Positions 33,695-43,233 of a stretch of 64,000 nucleotides of DNA are shown one piece after another. The translations under genes and the position numbers were made by a program. Below the pieces are notes generated by a model. It ran no database searches and was not told where the DNA came from. It saw nothing but the letters and a program-made list of their open reading frames with translations. Numbering within the stretch: the first letter of the stretch is position 1; each line of letters begins with the position of its first letter. The DNA is from RGIG6353 sp964558655 (GTDB lineage Bacteria > Bacillota > Clostridia > Oscillospirales > SIG627): contig CAZLEX010000002.1 in NCBI GenBank assembly GCA_964558655.1, positions 1 to 64,000 on the forward strand, given 5' to 3'.

Positions 33695-34243
33695 ATGAGA
33701 ATAATTACGGGAAAAGCAAGAGGTACAAAACTTCAAAGCGTTGCGGGAGATGCTGTTCGTCCGACAACGGAAATGGCAAAGGAAGGACTTTTCAGTTCGA
33801 TACAGTTCGATTTGGATTCAAGGAGAGTTCTCGATCTTTTTGCGGGAAGCGGACAGCTCGGACTTGAAGCTTTAAGTCGCGGTGCGGAATTTGCGGTTTT
33901 TGTAGATGAGTTTGAAAAATCCGTAGAGACGGTGAAAATCAACGCACAGCGTGCAAAGCTTTTTTCTCAATGCAGGATTGTCCGTATGGATTATACGGAT
34001 TTTCTCAAAAAAAACACGGAAACCTTTCATTATATTTTTGTCGACCCTCCGTATTCTCTCGGAATTATTCCGGAGGTAATAAAAAAAATACTGAAATACG
34101 GTGCACTTGCCCCCGACGGAATAATCGTTTGTGAAAACGACGAAGAGACCATTGATGATGATATTCTTTCTTCTTTGGGAGCAGAGGTAAAGAAAAAATA
34201 CAAATACGGGAAAACTTACATTCACATGGTGGGAAGAAAATGA
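33695..34243 (+). CDS. rsmD: 16S rRNA (guanine-966 N2)-methyltransferase RsmD
   Basis: SAM-dependent methylation of G966 (E. coli numbering) of 16S rRNA. 182 residues. The N-terminus MRIITGKARGTKL, RPTTEMAKEGLFSSI, the SAM loop VLDLFAGSGQLGLEALSRGA and the catalytic FVDPPYSLG (NPPY-like, here DPPY) are all typical. The start at 33695 has AGGCGG upstream. An in-frame start 21 bases earlier lacks a site. It overlaps coaD by ATGA, the usual Firmicutes pairing. Confidence 0.95.
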   Translation: MRIITGKARGTKLQSVAGDAVRPTTEMAKEGLFSSIQFDLDSRRVLDLFAGSGQLGLEALSRGAEFAVFVDEFEKSVETVKINAQRAKLFSQCRIVRMDYTDFLKKNTETFHYIFVDPPYSLGIIPEVIKKILKYGALAPDGIIVCENDEETIDDDILSSLGAEVKKKYKYGKTYIHMVGRK

Positions 34244-34734
34244 AAAGAAAAGCTGTAATTCCCGGAAGTTTCGATCCTATAACGACGGGGCATCTCTCCC
34301 TCATCTCGCGTACTGCCGAACTTTTTGATGAGGTAACGGTGCTTGTCTGCGTCAATTATGACAAAACCTACATGTTTTCGGAAGAAGAACGCTTTGAACT
34401 TGTCAGGCTTTCCGTTTCCGAACTTAAAAATGTCAATGTTGAAATTTACGGCGGGTGGCTGTACGAATATCTTAATTCACACAAGCCCTGCGTTTTGGTT
34501 AAAGGCGTTCGTGACGAAAAAGATTTCGTTTACGAAAGACGAATGGCCGAATTTAATTTTGAAAAGAGTTCTGTGGAAACGCTTCTCCTTTTTTCCGGAG
34601 GTGACGAGATATCGACTTCGTCTACAAAAGTCAGACAGCTTTTGGAGAGCGGAGGGGACTGGGAAAAGATTATACCGCAAAATGCACAAAAAATATTGAA
34701 AAAATTTTACGCAGAAAAACAAAAAAACTGTTAA
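34240..34734 (+). CDS. coaD: Phosphopantetheine adenylyltransferase
   Basis: Fourth step of coenzyme A synthesis: ATP plus 4'-phosphopantetheine to dephospho-CoA. 164 residues. The nucleotidyltransferase signature is AVIPGSFDPITTGHLSLI with the GHL catalytic motif. VKGVRDEKDFVYERRMAEFN and ISTSSTKVRQL are also conserved. It starts with an ATGA overlap of rsmD and no terminator is seen before the mraZ promoter. Confidence 0.96.
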   Translation: MKRKAVIPGSFDPITTGHLSLISRTAELFDEVTVLVCVNYDKTYMFSEEERFELVRLSVSELKNVNVEIYGGWLYEYLNSHKPCVLVKGVRDEKDFVYERRMAEFNFEKSSVETLLLFSGGDEISTSSTKVRQLLESGGDWEKIIPQNAQKILKKFYAEKQKNC

Positions 34735-34751
34735 GTAATTTGTAAAAATAC

Positions 34752-34780
34752 TTGCATTTTTCGTTTTTCTGCGTTATACT
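34752..34780 (+). promoter_or_regulatory. Sigma-A promoter of the division cluster
   Basis: TTGCAT (34752-34757), 17 bases, TATACT (34775-34780). Confidence 0.85.
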
Positions 34781-34790
34781 ATACTCAACG

Positions 34791-34816
34791 GTGGTGAAAA
34801 ATGGTTTAATGTGGTT
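34791..34816 (+). promoter_or_regulatory. MraZ-binding repeats
   Basis: Three direct repeats at 10-base period, GTGGTG (34791), ATGGTT (34801) and GTGGTT (34811), each separated by four A/T-rich bases. This is the known form of the MraZ operator just downstream of the mraZ promoter and implies autorepression. Confidence 0.85.
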
Positions 34817-34875
34817 GAATTTTCCACCAAAATTACCGTAAATTTCCGAAAATATCGCAAAAGGAGGGGAATAAA

Positions 34876-35295
34876 ATGCTTTTGGGCGAATATAATTACA
34901 GTCTTGACGCTAAGGGCAGAGTTTTTGTTCCCGCAAAGCTTCGCGATGATTTGGGCGATATTTTCGTTATCGCAAAGAGTATGGACAAGTGCATATCCGT
35001 TTATTCGGAAGATATGTGGTTGAAATATGTTGAAAAGTTAAATTCGATTCCCGAAATGCGTGCAAGATACATTCGGCGTTTTGTTTACTCAAGTGCGACG
35101 GAAGCTTCCTGCGATTCTCAGGGGCGTGTTGTTCTTCCTCAGGGATTACGGGAATATGCCGGACTTGAAAAGGAGCTTGTTATAATCGGTGCCGGAGATC
35201 ACGCTGAAATTTGGAATTCGGAAACATGGAACGGTTACATGAGTGAGGAAAGTACGGATAACATGGTTGAGACTCTTATGGAGTTCGGCTTCTGA
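34876..35295 (+). CDS. mraZ: Transcriptional regulator MraZ
   Basis: 139-residue protein of the AbrB-like fold made of two MraZ repeats, each with the DxKGR-type motif (LDAKGRVFVPAKLRDDLG near 15-32 and CDSQGRVVLPQGLREYAG near 75-92). It binds direct repeats upstream of its own gene and tunes the division and cell-wall cluster. The site AAAAGGAGG is just upstream. Its stop TGA shares a base with the rsmH ATG. Confidence 0.96.
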   Translation: MLLGEYNYSLDAKGRVFVPAKLRDDLGDIFVIAKSMDKCISVYSEDMWLKYVEKLNSIPEMRARYIRRFVYSSATEASCDSQGRVVLPQGLREYAGLEKELVIIGAGDHAEIWNSETWNGYMSEESTDNMVETLMEFGF

Positions 35296-36230
35296 TGGCA
35301 GAGTTTAATCATTATTCGGTTTTGCTTCACGAAACGGTGGAGGCACTTAATATCCGTCCCGACGGAATATATGTCGATTGTACTCTCGGAGGCGGAGGAC
35401 ATTCGCTTGAGATAGTCAAACGCCTTGATAAAGGCCGTCTTATCTGTATAGACCGTGATGCAGAAGCAATACAGGCTTCCCGTGTCCGTCTTGAAAAATA
35501 TCTTGACAAAATAACTTTTGTTCATGACAACTATAAAAATATAAAAGAAATTCTTTCCTCTCTCGGAATTGATTGCGTACAGGGGATTACGGCTGACCTG
35601 GGGGTATCTTCTTACCAGCTTGACACGGCGTCCAGAGGATTTTCTTTTCACAGTGACGCTGCACTGGATATGAGAATGAACAGAGAAGATGCTCTGAGTG
35701 CCGAAAAAGTGGTGAATGAATATTCTCTGTCCGAGCTAAAAAGGGTTATTTCCGACTGGGGAGAAGAGAAATGGGCTTCCCGTATTGCTTCGGGGATTGT
35801 CGAGGCGAGACAGCACAAGAGAATTGAGACAACATTTGAGCTTGTCGAAATAATAAAAAACAGTGTTCCTTCTTCCTATCTCCGTGAAAAACATCCGGCA
35901 CGCCGTACATTTCAGGCGATCAGGATAGAGGTCAACGACGAAATATCTTCTTTGCATACAGCAGTGTCCGATATGTGCGACTGTCTTTCCGAGTTCGGAC
36001 GGATTGCCGTAATAACATTTCATTCTTTGGAAGACCGTGCTGTTAAAGAGGCGTTTGCCGAGCGTGTAAACGGATGTACCTGTCCTCCGAATTTTCCGAA
36101 GTGTGTTTGCGGTTTTGTTCCTACATTGAGGATACTTAAAAAGTCGCAGACGGCAAGCCGTACGGAGCTTGAGGAAAACAACCGTTCGCGAAGTGCGAGA
36201 TTGAGATGTGCCGAAAAAATAGTAAAATAA
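35295..36230 (+). CDS. rsmH: 16S rRNA (cytosine-1402 N4)-methyltransferase RsmH
   Basis: SAM-dependent methylation of C1402 in the ribosomal decoding site (formerly MraW). 311 residues. Motifs include HYSVLLHETVEAL, the SAM loop VDCTLGGGGHSLEI, the GITADLGVSSYQLD block, RGFSFHSDAALDMRMN and ITFHSLEDRAVKEAF. The late CTCPPNFPKCVCG cluster is also common in this family. It is translationally coupled to mraZ. Confidence 0.97.
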   Translation: MAEFNHYSVLLHETVEALNIRPDGIYVDCTLGGGGHSLEIVKRLDKGRLICIDRDAEAIQASRVRLEKYLDKITFVHDNYKNIKEILSSLGIDCVQGITADLGVSSYQLDTASRGFSFHSDAALDMRMNREDALSAEKVVNEYSLSELKRVISDWGEEKWASRIASGIVEARQHKRIETTFELVEIIKNSVPSSYLREKHPARRTFQAIRIEVNDEISSLHTAVSDMCDCLSEFGRIAVITFHSLEDRAVKEAFAERVNGCTCPPNFPKCVCGFVPTLRILKKSQTASRTELEENNRSRSARLRCAEKIVK

Positions 36231-36246
36231 AGAAAGGGCAGACGCG

Positions 36247-36957
36247 ATGTCGAAAAATTACATCATGGGCGATGATGTTATTGCTCAAAAGAAACCTTTG
36301 GAAAAAGCGGTGCCGGAAAAAGAATTCGCCGAAGAGTTGCTCCAGTCCGAAGGGTATGTCCCGGCAGCAAAGCCTCGCCGCGTAAACGGCGGAAAAGAGC
36401 CGGCAGGTGCCCGCAGTACAGAAGCAAACAAGGTGCGTTTAAATAAAACTTTGTCCAAAACTCCCGAACAGGCACGCCCTGACGCAGCACAGGAAAGAAA
36501 GCAGAGAAATGTTAGAAAGACAAAGAAGCGTCTTTTTGAATTTTCTCTTTACAGCAAGCGTGAAAAATCGGCAACTCCTTTTCCTATTTCCTATATATTT
36601 TTTATATGCTCGATTACAGTGATGCTTGTTTACATAGTGCATCTGTGCATTGAGGTTTCGGATATAGATTCTGCAATGGCGGAAAGCAATAACATGCTTG
36701 TGGAACTCAAGAGCGAGCAGAACACGCTCGTTTCCGAGAAAAACAAGCTCGTGGGAAAATACATAGAAGAAGTCGAAGAAATAGCCCGTACAAAATACGG
36801 TATGGTCAGTGCCGATCAGGTGACGAGCAAATACAGGGACAACGATGGCGGAGATACGATAGATATACCGGAAACCGCCGAAGAAAAAAGTGCCGCCGGC
36901 GTTTTGATGTCGGGCTTCGGCAGTGCTGTTTCCAACTTTTTATCATACATAAATTAG
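36247..36957 (+). CDS. ftsL: FtsL-like septum protein with a long cytoplasmic extension
   Basis: 236 residues, about twice the usual FtsL length. A basic, Pro/Lys-rich cytoplasmic region (1-115) precedes one membrane segment (about 117-138, ISYIFFICSITVMLVYIVHL). A leucine-zipper-like coiled coil follows (IDSAMAESNNMLVELKSEQN and on), then EEIARTKYGMVSADQV, the FtsL/DivIC-type end. FtsL bridges FtsQ/DivIB, FtsB/DivIC and the FtsW-PBP pair. Assignment rests on the position between rsmH and the PBP gene, topology and the coiled coil, since sequence identity in this family is low. Confidence 0.82.
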   Translation: MSKNYIMGDDVIAQKKPLEKAVPEKEFAEELLQSEGYVPAAKPRRVNGGKEPAGARSTEANKVRLNKTLSKTPEQARPDAAQERKQRNVRKTKKRLFEFSLYSKREKSATPFPISYIFFICSITVMLVYIVHLCIEVSDIDSAMAESNNMLVELKSEQNTLVSEKNKLVGKYIEEVEEIARTKYGMVSADQVTSKYRDNDGGDTIDIPETAEEKSAAGVLMSGFGSAVSNFLSYIN

Positions 36958-36979
36958 ATTTAACATAATAATGAAATTA

Positions 36980-37018
36980 AGAGTAAAGGGAATGGTAAAA
37001 TATCTCTTTACTCTTTTT
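36980..37018 (+). terminator. Terminator-like hairpin between ftsL and the PBP gene
   Basis: AGAGTAAAG (36980-36988) pairs with CTTTACTCT (37006-37014), then four to five T. The loop is 17 bases. It may attenuate transcription inside the cluster. Confidence 0.5.
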
Positions 37019-37054
37019 ACCTAATATATTTTGAGATATTCGGAGGATACCGTC

Positions 37055-39379
37055 TTGAAATACAGGATTCGCACATCACGCAGGCAAGTTAATCAAAAAA
37101 GCAATATATTTTTCGGTATAATGCTGCTGTGTGCACTCTTTTTAATCATTCGTTTAGGCTACATAATGATAGGACAGTACAGCGAATATCAGAACAAGGC
37201 TCTCAATCAGGCAACTACGGAGATGAAGTTGTCGGCATCAAGAGGAACGCTTTATGACCGCAATATGAATGTGCTTGCGGTTTCAACGACGGTTGAGAGA
37301 GTTTTCATTTCTCCGTCGGATATACCGCAAATGACTGTCGGTGAATATATAGACGAGTATGTGGAAGAGATGAGTGCTACCGCCGCCGAAAAGGAAAGCG
37401 AAAGAACAAGGCTTCGGTCTCTCTATACCGATCTTTCCGTAACCGTTGCGGAAGATGTTGCCGATTTCCTTTCCGAAATACTTGAAGTCGACAAAAGTAT
37501 GATTCTTGAAAAAGCGGCAAAGCTTAACAGAAAAGACGAAACCGTCAAGCAGAAAGTCGATGTGCTTATATGCGATGAAATACGCGAAATAATCGTCGAC
37601 CGTCATTATACGGGATTCGTACATATGCAGGAGGACAGCAAACGCTCTTATCCTCACGGCAGTGTCGCAAGTCATGTTTTGGGATTTACGGGATCCGACG
37701 GCAACGGACTTCAGGGAGTGGAACTTTCCTACGACGAAGAACTGTCCGGAGTTGACGGAAAAATTATCACTGCGGTAAACGGCGTCGGCGAGCAAATGCC
37801 CTACAAGTACGAAACATATATTGCCGCCGAAGACGGCACGAATCTTATGCTTACGCTTGATCTTAATATACAGAAAATCTTAGAAAAGCATTTGGAAACC
37901 TCGCTTGCCGAAACTCAGGCGGAGCAGGGTGTATGGGGAATTGTCATGGAGGTCGATACCGGAGAAATTTTGGCTATGGCGGGATTGCCGGATTTTGACT
38001 GCAACACTCCGTATGTTCTCGATACGGCTTCTCAGGAAGAATATGACGCTTTTGTGGGAACCGACGAAGAAAAAAACAAACTCAAAAGCAATTTGCTGTA
38101 CGAAATGTGGGAAAACAAGCTTGTTACAAACACATATGAGCCGGGTTCTACATTCAAAATGGTTACGGCGGCTATGGCAATTGAAGAAAAGCTTGCCACA
38201 GAATACGAAACTTTTAACTGTACGGGTTTAATTTATGTGGACGGATATTCAAAGCCTATCAACTGTCATTTGCACAGCGGGCACGGCGTTCAGACTTTTG
38301 AGGAAGCCATATGGCATTCCTGCAACCCTGTTTTCGTTACGATGGGACTGAGAATCGGAACGGAAAAGTTTTACGAATATTTTAAAGCTTTCGGATATTT
38401 GAGCAAAACCGGCATTGACCTTCCGAGCGAGCGTCTCGGAATTTGGCATTCCAGTTTCAATCAGGTTGAACTTGCGGTATCGGCATTCGGACAGACATTT
38501 ACCGTTACTCCGATTCAGCATATTGCCGCAGCAGCGGCTGTTGCCAATGGCGGAAAACTTGTTACTCCTCATGTTGTAAAGGCGTCCGTCGGCAGTGACG
38601 GCAAAATAATCGAAAATTACGATTGGGATACAAAACGCAGTGTTATTTCGGAAGAAACTTCAAAAACGGTTCTTTCTTATATGCAGCACGGCGTTGAAAA
38701 CGGCGGTTCGGCCAGAAATGCTTATGTTACCGGTTATTCGGTAGCCGCAAAAACGGGTACATCGGTAAAAACAGATGTAAAAACGCAGACAGGCGAAACG
38801 AAATACATAGCGTCGTGTATCGCTTTCGCTCCTGCAGATGACCCTCAAATAGCAATTATGATTTTGGTTGACGAGCCTGTCGGAACCTATTACGGAGGAA
38901 GCGTTGCCGCTCCGGTAGTATCCAGAGTCCTTTCGGAAGTTCTTCCTTATCTCGATGTCGAACGCACATACAGCGATGAAGATAATGCGGAATATCCCGT
39001 TGTGAGTTATGTCGGACTTTCGCTTGAAGATGCGAAGAGTCAAATTAAAAATCACAATTACGAATATAAAGTTATAGGTGAGGGAAACACAGTACAGAAA
39101 CAGGTTCCGAGCGTTGGCGAGGAACTTGCACACGGTTCGACGATTGTGCTGTATACCGATTCCGTGACATCCGGACTTGTGAAGGTCCCCAATGTTGTCG
39201 GAATGACTGCCGCTCAGGCAAATCGAACTCTTGCCGATGCGGGATTAAACATAAGTATATCCGGAACCGATACAGAAGGTTCTCAAGCCGTTTCGCAGTC
39301 TGTAAATCACTCGGAGATTGTCGAAAGCGGAACTATAATAACGGTCGAATTCAGAGATTATTCAAACATTACCGATTAG
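37055..39379 (+). CDS. Class B penicillin-binding protein with two PASTA domains (SpoVD/FtsI type)
   Basis: Septal or sporulation-specific peptidoglycan transpeptidase, 774 residues. One N-terminal membrane segment (about 20-40), the dimerisation domain (LSASRGTLYDRNMNVLA), then the transpeptidase with SxxK in EPGSTFKMV near 365, SxN in HSCNPVF and KTG in AAKTGTS. Two C-terminal PASTA domains follow, the second VPNVVGMTAAQANRTLADAG. PASTA ends are seen in SpoVD and in several Gram-positive division PBPs, so the choice is open. TTG at 37055 with GGAGG eight bases upstream is preferred. The frame also opens at a TTG 24 bases earlier that lies ahead of that site. Confidence 0.92.
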   Translation: MKYRIRTSRRQVNQKSNIFFGIMLLCALFLIIRLGYIMIGQYSEYQNKALNQATTEMKLSASRGTLYDRNMNVLAVSTTVERVFISPSDIPQMTVGEYIDEYVEEMSATAAEKESERTRLRSLYTDLSVTVAEDVADFLSEILEVDKSMILEKAAKLNRKDETVKQKVDVLICDEIREIIVDRHYTGFVHMQEDSKRSYPHGSVASHVLGFTGSDGNGLQGVELSYDEELSGVDGKIITAVNGVGEQMPYKYETYIAAEDGTNLMLTLDLNIQKILEKHLETSLAETQAEQGVWGIVMEVDTGEILAMAGLPDFDCNTPYVLDTASQEEYDAFVGTDEEKNKLKSNLLYEMWENKLVTNTYEPGSTFKMVTAAMAIEEKLATEYETFNCTGLIYVDGYSKPINCHLHSGHGVQTFEEAIWHSCNPVFVTMGLRIGTEKFYEYFKAFGYLSKTGIDLPSERLGIWHSSFNQVELAVSAFGQTFTVTPIQHIAAAAAVANGGKLVTPHVVKASVGSDGKIIENYDWDTKRSVISEETSKTVLSYMQHGVENGGSARNAYVTGYSVAAKTGTSVKTDVKTQTGETKYIASCIAFAPADDPQIAIMILVDEPVGTYYGGSVAAPVVSRVLSEVLPYLDVERTYSDEDNAEYPVVSYVGLSLEDAKSQIKNHNYEYKVIGEGNTVQKQVPSVGEELAHGSTIVLYTDSVTSGLVKVPNVVGMTAAQANRTLADAGLNISISGTDTEGSQAVSQSVNHSEIVESGTIITVEFRDYSNITD

Positions 39380-39392
39380 AAAGGCTTAAAGT

Positions 39393-40874
39393 ATGCTTCT
39401 TGAAAAAGTTTTTGAAAATATCAAAATAAAAAAGACAAATATTTCTTTTGACAGAGAGTGTGTGGGAATAACCGAGAGCAGTAAGCGCGTAAAAGAGGGA
39501 AGTGTTTTTTGTGCACTGTGCGGAGAGCGTGTTGACGGAAACAGATTTATTCCTCAGGCACTTGCCGCAGGAGCAATTTGCATTGTTACCGAAACCGAAC
39601 CGGATAAAGATATTCCGTTCGTGCTTGTAGATGATGCGAGAAGTGTTTTTTCAAGGCTTCTTTCGAATTTTCATTCGCACCCGGAAAAATCTTTCAAATA
39701 TACCGTAGCGGTTACGGGAACAAACGGAAAAACATCGACAACCCTTATGTTAAAGTCCATTTTTGAGAGAGCGGGTTATAAGGTCGGACTTATAGGTACA
39801 ATGAAGTATCTTATAGGCGATAAGGAGTACAACTGCGAATCCGAAGGTAATCTTCTGACGACTCCCGATCCGGAAAATTTTTACGCACTTCTTGATATAA
39901 TGAGACAGGAAAAAACCGATGTTCTTGTCATGGAAGCTTCATCTCATGCTTTGGCGATGGATAAGCTCGGAGATATCGTGTTTGACTGCGGAGTGTTTAC
40001 CAATCTCACCCGTGATCATCTCAATTTTCACGGCACGGTTGAAAATTATCGCGACGCAAAAGCAAAACTTTTTAAAATGTCGAAGATATCCCTCATAAAC
40101 GACGACGATCCCATGTCTTCCTATATGAGACAGTCGGCTTCGGGCAGTGTTTTCGGATATTCCGTCAATGATATCAGCAGTGACTTTAACGCAAAGAGTG
40201 TGCGTTATTCGGGAGCACTCGGTGTGGATTATGTTTTTCTCGCAAAAGAGGTAATCTTTCGCATATTTGTCGGAATACCCGGAACTTTTTCGGTGTATAA
40301 TTCTTTGGCTGCCGCTTCCTGTGCCTATGTTCTCGGTATTGACAGAGAGGCAATAGTCGATGGACTCCGTGACATAAACCGTGTCGAAGGCAGATTTGAC
40401 AGGGTGGATATAGACGCTCCGTTTTCGGTTATTATAGATTTTGCTCATACTCCCGACGCAATGGAGAATGTACTGAAAACGGTAAGGAGTTTTGCACCCG
40501 CATCGGTTATTACGGTCTTCGGATGCGGAGGAGACAGAGACCGTACGAAACGGCCGATAATGGGGGAAATTGCCTCAAGAATGAGCGACAAAGTGATTGT
40601 TACATCGGATAATTCGAGGACTGAAAACCGTGAAAAAATTATTGACGAAATAATGGAAGGTATAGATAAACACTTTGAGTGTGTCAGAAGAATAAGCGAC
40701 CGTACCGCAGCGATTCGTGCGGCTATGGATATTGCCGAAAAAAATGATGTTATAATGCTTTTGGGAAAAGGTCATGAGGAATATGAGATAGACGAAAGCG
40801 GAAAGCATCATTATTCCGAGCGGGAAGAAGTCGTTAAGTATTATAATATCATGAAGTCGGAGGGAAAATTATGA
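39393..40874 (+). CDS. murE: UDP-MurNAc-tripeptide synthetase MurE
   Basis: Adds the third residue of the peptidoglycan stem peptide. 493 residues with the Mur ligase order: N-terminal uridine-binding domain, ATP loop VTGTNGKTSTTLML near 112, central EASSHALAMDKL and FTNLTRDHLNFHGT, and the C-terminal domain. The amino-acid selectivity motif reads DNSR (406-409) where meso-diaminopimelate enzymes usually have DNPR. The kept Asp and Arg favour diaminopimelate, though lysine or ornithine cannot be ruled out. Overlaps murF by ATGA. Confidence 0.94.
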   Translation: MLLEKVFENIKIKKTNISFDRECVGITESSKRVKEGSVFCALCGERVDGNRFIPQALAAGAICIVTETEPDKDIPFVLVDDARSVFSRLLSNFHSHPEKSFKYTVAVTGTNGKTSTTLMLKSIFERAGYKVGLIGTMKYLIGDKEYNCESEGNLLTTPDPENFYALLDIMRQEKTDVLVMEASSHALAMDKLGDIVFDCGVFTNLTRDHLNFHGTVENYRDAKAKLFKMSKISLINDDDPMSSYMRQSASGSVFGYSVNDISSDFNAKSVRYSGALGVDYVFLAKEVIFRIFVGIPGTFSVYNSLAAASCAYVLGIDREAIVDGLRDINRVEGRFDRVDIDAPFSVIIDFAHTPDAMENVLKTVRSFAPASVITVFGCGGDRDRTKRPIMGEIASRMSDKVIVTSDNSRTENREKIIDEIMEGIDKHFECVRRISDRTAAIRAAMDIAEKNDVIMLLGKGHEEYEIDESGKHHYSEREEVVKYYNIMKSEGKL

Positions 40875-42223
40875 TACCGATGAAACTTTCCGAAATAGCG
40901 AGACTTCTCAATGTTGAATTTTCGGGAGATGACAGGCTTATAACGGGAATCTCAACGGATTCGAGAACCGTTTCGGAAAATGAACTTTTTGTTTCAATCG
41001 TCGGTGAAAAATTTGACGCTCATGATTTTATCACGCAAATTAACTGTGCCGCATCTCTTTGTGAGCGGGAGTGCCCGCCGACTTCTTTCCCTCAGCTCAG
41101 AGTGAAGTCCTGTGTTGAAGCACTCGGCAAAATCGCTTCTTACAATGCTCGTCTTTCAAATCCGAAATGCGTGATTACGCTTACGGGGAGTGTCGGAAAA
41201 ACGACGACCAAAGAAATGTGTGCCCTGGTGTGTGAGAAAAAATACAAGACGCTTAAAACGGCGGGAAATTTTAACAATCATATAGGCGTTCCGAAAACAC
41301 TTTTGGGACTTGACGGAAGTTACGGTGCACTCGTTTGCGAAATGGGTATGAGTCATGCGGGAGAGATTGCATATTTGTCCGGCCTTGTTGATTCGGATAT
41401 TGCGATTATTACGAACATAGGAAACGCACACATAGAAAATTTAAAATCCAGAGAAAATATCGCCAAAGCCAAAACGGAAATTACGGCAGGGCTGAAAAAA
41501 GAAGGAATTTTACTTGTAAACGGAGACGAAAAATTGCTCGAAAACATTGAGTTTTCCGGCAAAATAATCCGTGTCGACATGAATTCCAATTCGAGTGTTT
41601 ATGCAAAAAATATTGTAACGCATGCGAATTCTGTCGAATTTGACTGTGTTTGCTTTGGCAAAACCGCAAAAGTTTTTCTTCCCGTTCCCGGAAAACACAA
41701 TGTTCACAACGCTCTGTTTGCCATGACGGTCGCTCACTGTATCGGCGTGGACCTGAATATCGCTGCCGAAGCACTCGGAAAATATGTGCCCGCCGGAATG
41801 AGACAGCACATATATAATGTCGGAAACAGCACGGTTATTGCCGATTGCTACAACGCCGGAGTTGAATCTATGACAGCATCGCTCGAAACGCTTTCCGATA
41901 TGAGTTCGGGAAGAATGAGCATTGCGGTTCTCGGCGATATGCTGGAACTCGGAGATATGAGTGAAGAACTCCATCGCAAAGTGGGAGAAACTGCGGCAAA
42001 AACAAATACAGATGTACTTGTCTGTGTCGGAAACAAAGCCGAGTTTATTGAAATTTCCGCACTTGAACACGGGTTAAAAGAGGCATATTATTTTAAAACG
42101 CACGAAGAAGCGGCAAAATTTTTATCGGCTTACAGAGATAAAAACGCAGTGATTCTTTTTAAAGCCAGCCGTGCCATGCAGTTTGAAAAACTTGCCGAAA
42201 TATCGGGATTTTCCGAAAAATAA
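40871..42223 (+). CDS. murF: UDP-MurNAc-tripeptide-D-alanyl-D-alanine ligase
   Basis: Adds D-Ala-D-Ala to complete the UDP-MurNAc-pentapeptide. 450 residues. ATP loop ITLTGSVGKTTTKEM near 107, then NFNNHIGVPKTLLGLD, MGMSHAGEIAYL, ITNIGNAHIENL and DCYNAGVESMTASLE. It starts by ATGA overlap with murE and ends 11 bases before mraY. Confidence 0.96.
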   Translation: MIPMKLSEIARLLNVEFSGDDRLITGISTDSRTVSENELFVSIVGEKFDAHDFITQINCAASLCERECPPTSFPQLRVKSCVEALGKIASYNARLSNPKCVITLTGSVGKTTTKEMCALVCEKKYKTLKTAGNFNNHIGVPKTLLGLDGSYGALVCEMGMSHAGEIAYLSGLVDSDIAIITNIGNAHIENLKSRENIAKAKTEITAGLKKEGILLVNGDEKLLENIEFSGKIIRVDMNSNSSVYAKNIVTHANSVEFDCVCFGKTAKVFLPVPGKHNVHNALFAMTVAHCIGVDLNIAAEALGKYVPAGMRQHIYNVGNSTVIADCYNAGVESMTASLETLSDMSSGRMSIAVLGDMLELGDMSEELHRKVGETAAKTNTDVLVCVGNKAEFIEISALEHGLKEAYYFKTHEEAAKFLSAYRDKNAVILFKASRAMQFEKLAEISGFSEK

Positions 42224-42234
42224 AGGAGTTAATG

Positions 42235-43212
42235 ATGAAAGCAGTTCAATTTGCCCTGCCTTTTATATTGAGTCTCATTGTTACTTTTGTCCTTGAAAAA
42301 AAATTTATCCCGGCACTCATGCGGATAAAAATGGGGCAATACATTCTCGATATAGGTCCGAGATGGCATAAATCAAAAGAGGGTACCCCAACAATGGGAG
42401 GAATATTTTTTATATCGGGTACGGTAATTGCTTTTCTTGTTACAGGTTTGATTTCCTCTCTGAAAAATTCGAATTTTTCCGATTTGTCCGTGCTTGTGAC
42501 GGCACTTCTTTTCGGAGCTATCGGATTTATAGACGACTATACGAAGTTTGTAAAAAAGCAAAACAAGGGACTTACCGCTCGCACAAAACTTATTTTGCAG
42601 CTTGCGGTGAGCACTTTGTTCCTGTTTTCAATGACACGGCTCGGAATAATAAGCACACAGCTTGAACTGCCTTTTGTGAAAAAAACAGTGGAACTCGGAA
42701 TTGTGTATTACATATTCGCACTGTTTTTTATAGCGTTCGTTGTCAACAGTGTAAATCTTACCGACGGAATAGATGGGCTTGCCGGCAGTATAACTCTTAT
42801 TGTGACAGTATTCTTTGCTTCTCTTGCTTTCAAAAATTCCGATTATTCTTTTCTGTCTCTCACTGGAGCGGTAGCCGGAGGGCTTTGTTCGTTCCTTTAT
42901 TACAACATAAATCCCGCAAAAATTTTTATGGGAGATACGGGGTCTCTGTTTTTGGGGGGATTTGTCGTCTGTACGGCGTTTAAGCTTAACTGCCCGCTCA
43001 TAATCGTGTTTGCTGGACTTTGGTATATGATAGAAGCTTTATCGGTCGTACTGCAGGTGGCTTCGTTTAAGCTGTTTAAAAAACGCATTTTCAAAATGGC
43101 ACCGATACATCATCATTTTGAGATGTGCTCATGGTCGGAACACCGAATTGTCCGTACATTTTCGTTTTTTACCGCAGTTATGTGCATTATAGCGTATTTT
43201 TCTTTTTATTAA
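42235..43212 (+). CDS. mraY: Phospho-N-acetylmuramoyl-pentapeptide transferase
   Basis: Integral membrane enzyme that moves phospho-MurNAc-pentapeptide onto undecaprenyl phosphate, giving lipid I. 325 residues, about ten membrane segments. Diagnostic are HKSKEGTPTMGGIFFI, the Asp pair in GFIDDYTKFVKKQNKGLT, NLTDGIDGLAGSI and the late MAPIHHHFEMCSWSE. Tandem ATGs occur at 42232 and 42235. GGAG is six bases before the second, which is preferred. The next gene would usually be murD but is ftsW here. Confidence 0.97.
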   Translation: MKAVQFALPFILSLIVTFVLEKKFIPALMRIKMGQYILDIGPRWHKSKEGTPTMGGIFFISGTVIAFLVTGLISSLKNSNFSDLSVLVTALLFGAIGFIDDYTKFVKKQNKGLTARTKLILQLAVSTLFLFSMTRLGIISTQLELPFVKKTVELGIVYYIFALFFIAFVVNSVNLTDGIDGLAGSITLIVTVFFASLAFKNSDYSFLSLTGAVAGGLCSFLYYNINPAKIFMGDTGSLFLGGFVVCTAFKLNCPLIIVFAGLWYMIEALSVVLQVASFKLFKKRIFKMAPIHHHFEMCSWSEHRIVRTFSFFTAVMCIIAYFSFY

Positions 43213-43233
43213 AAAATATTCGGAGGGTTACAG

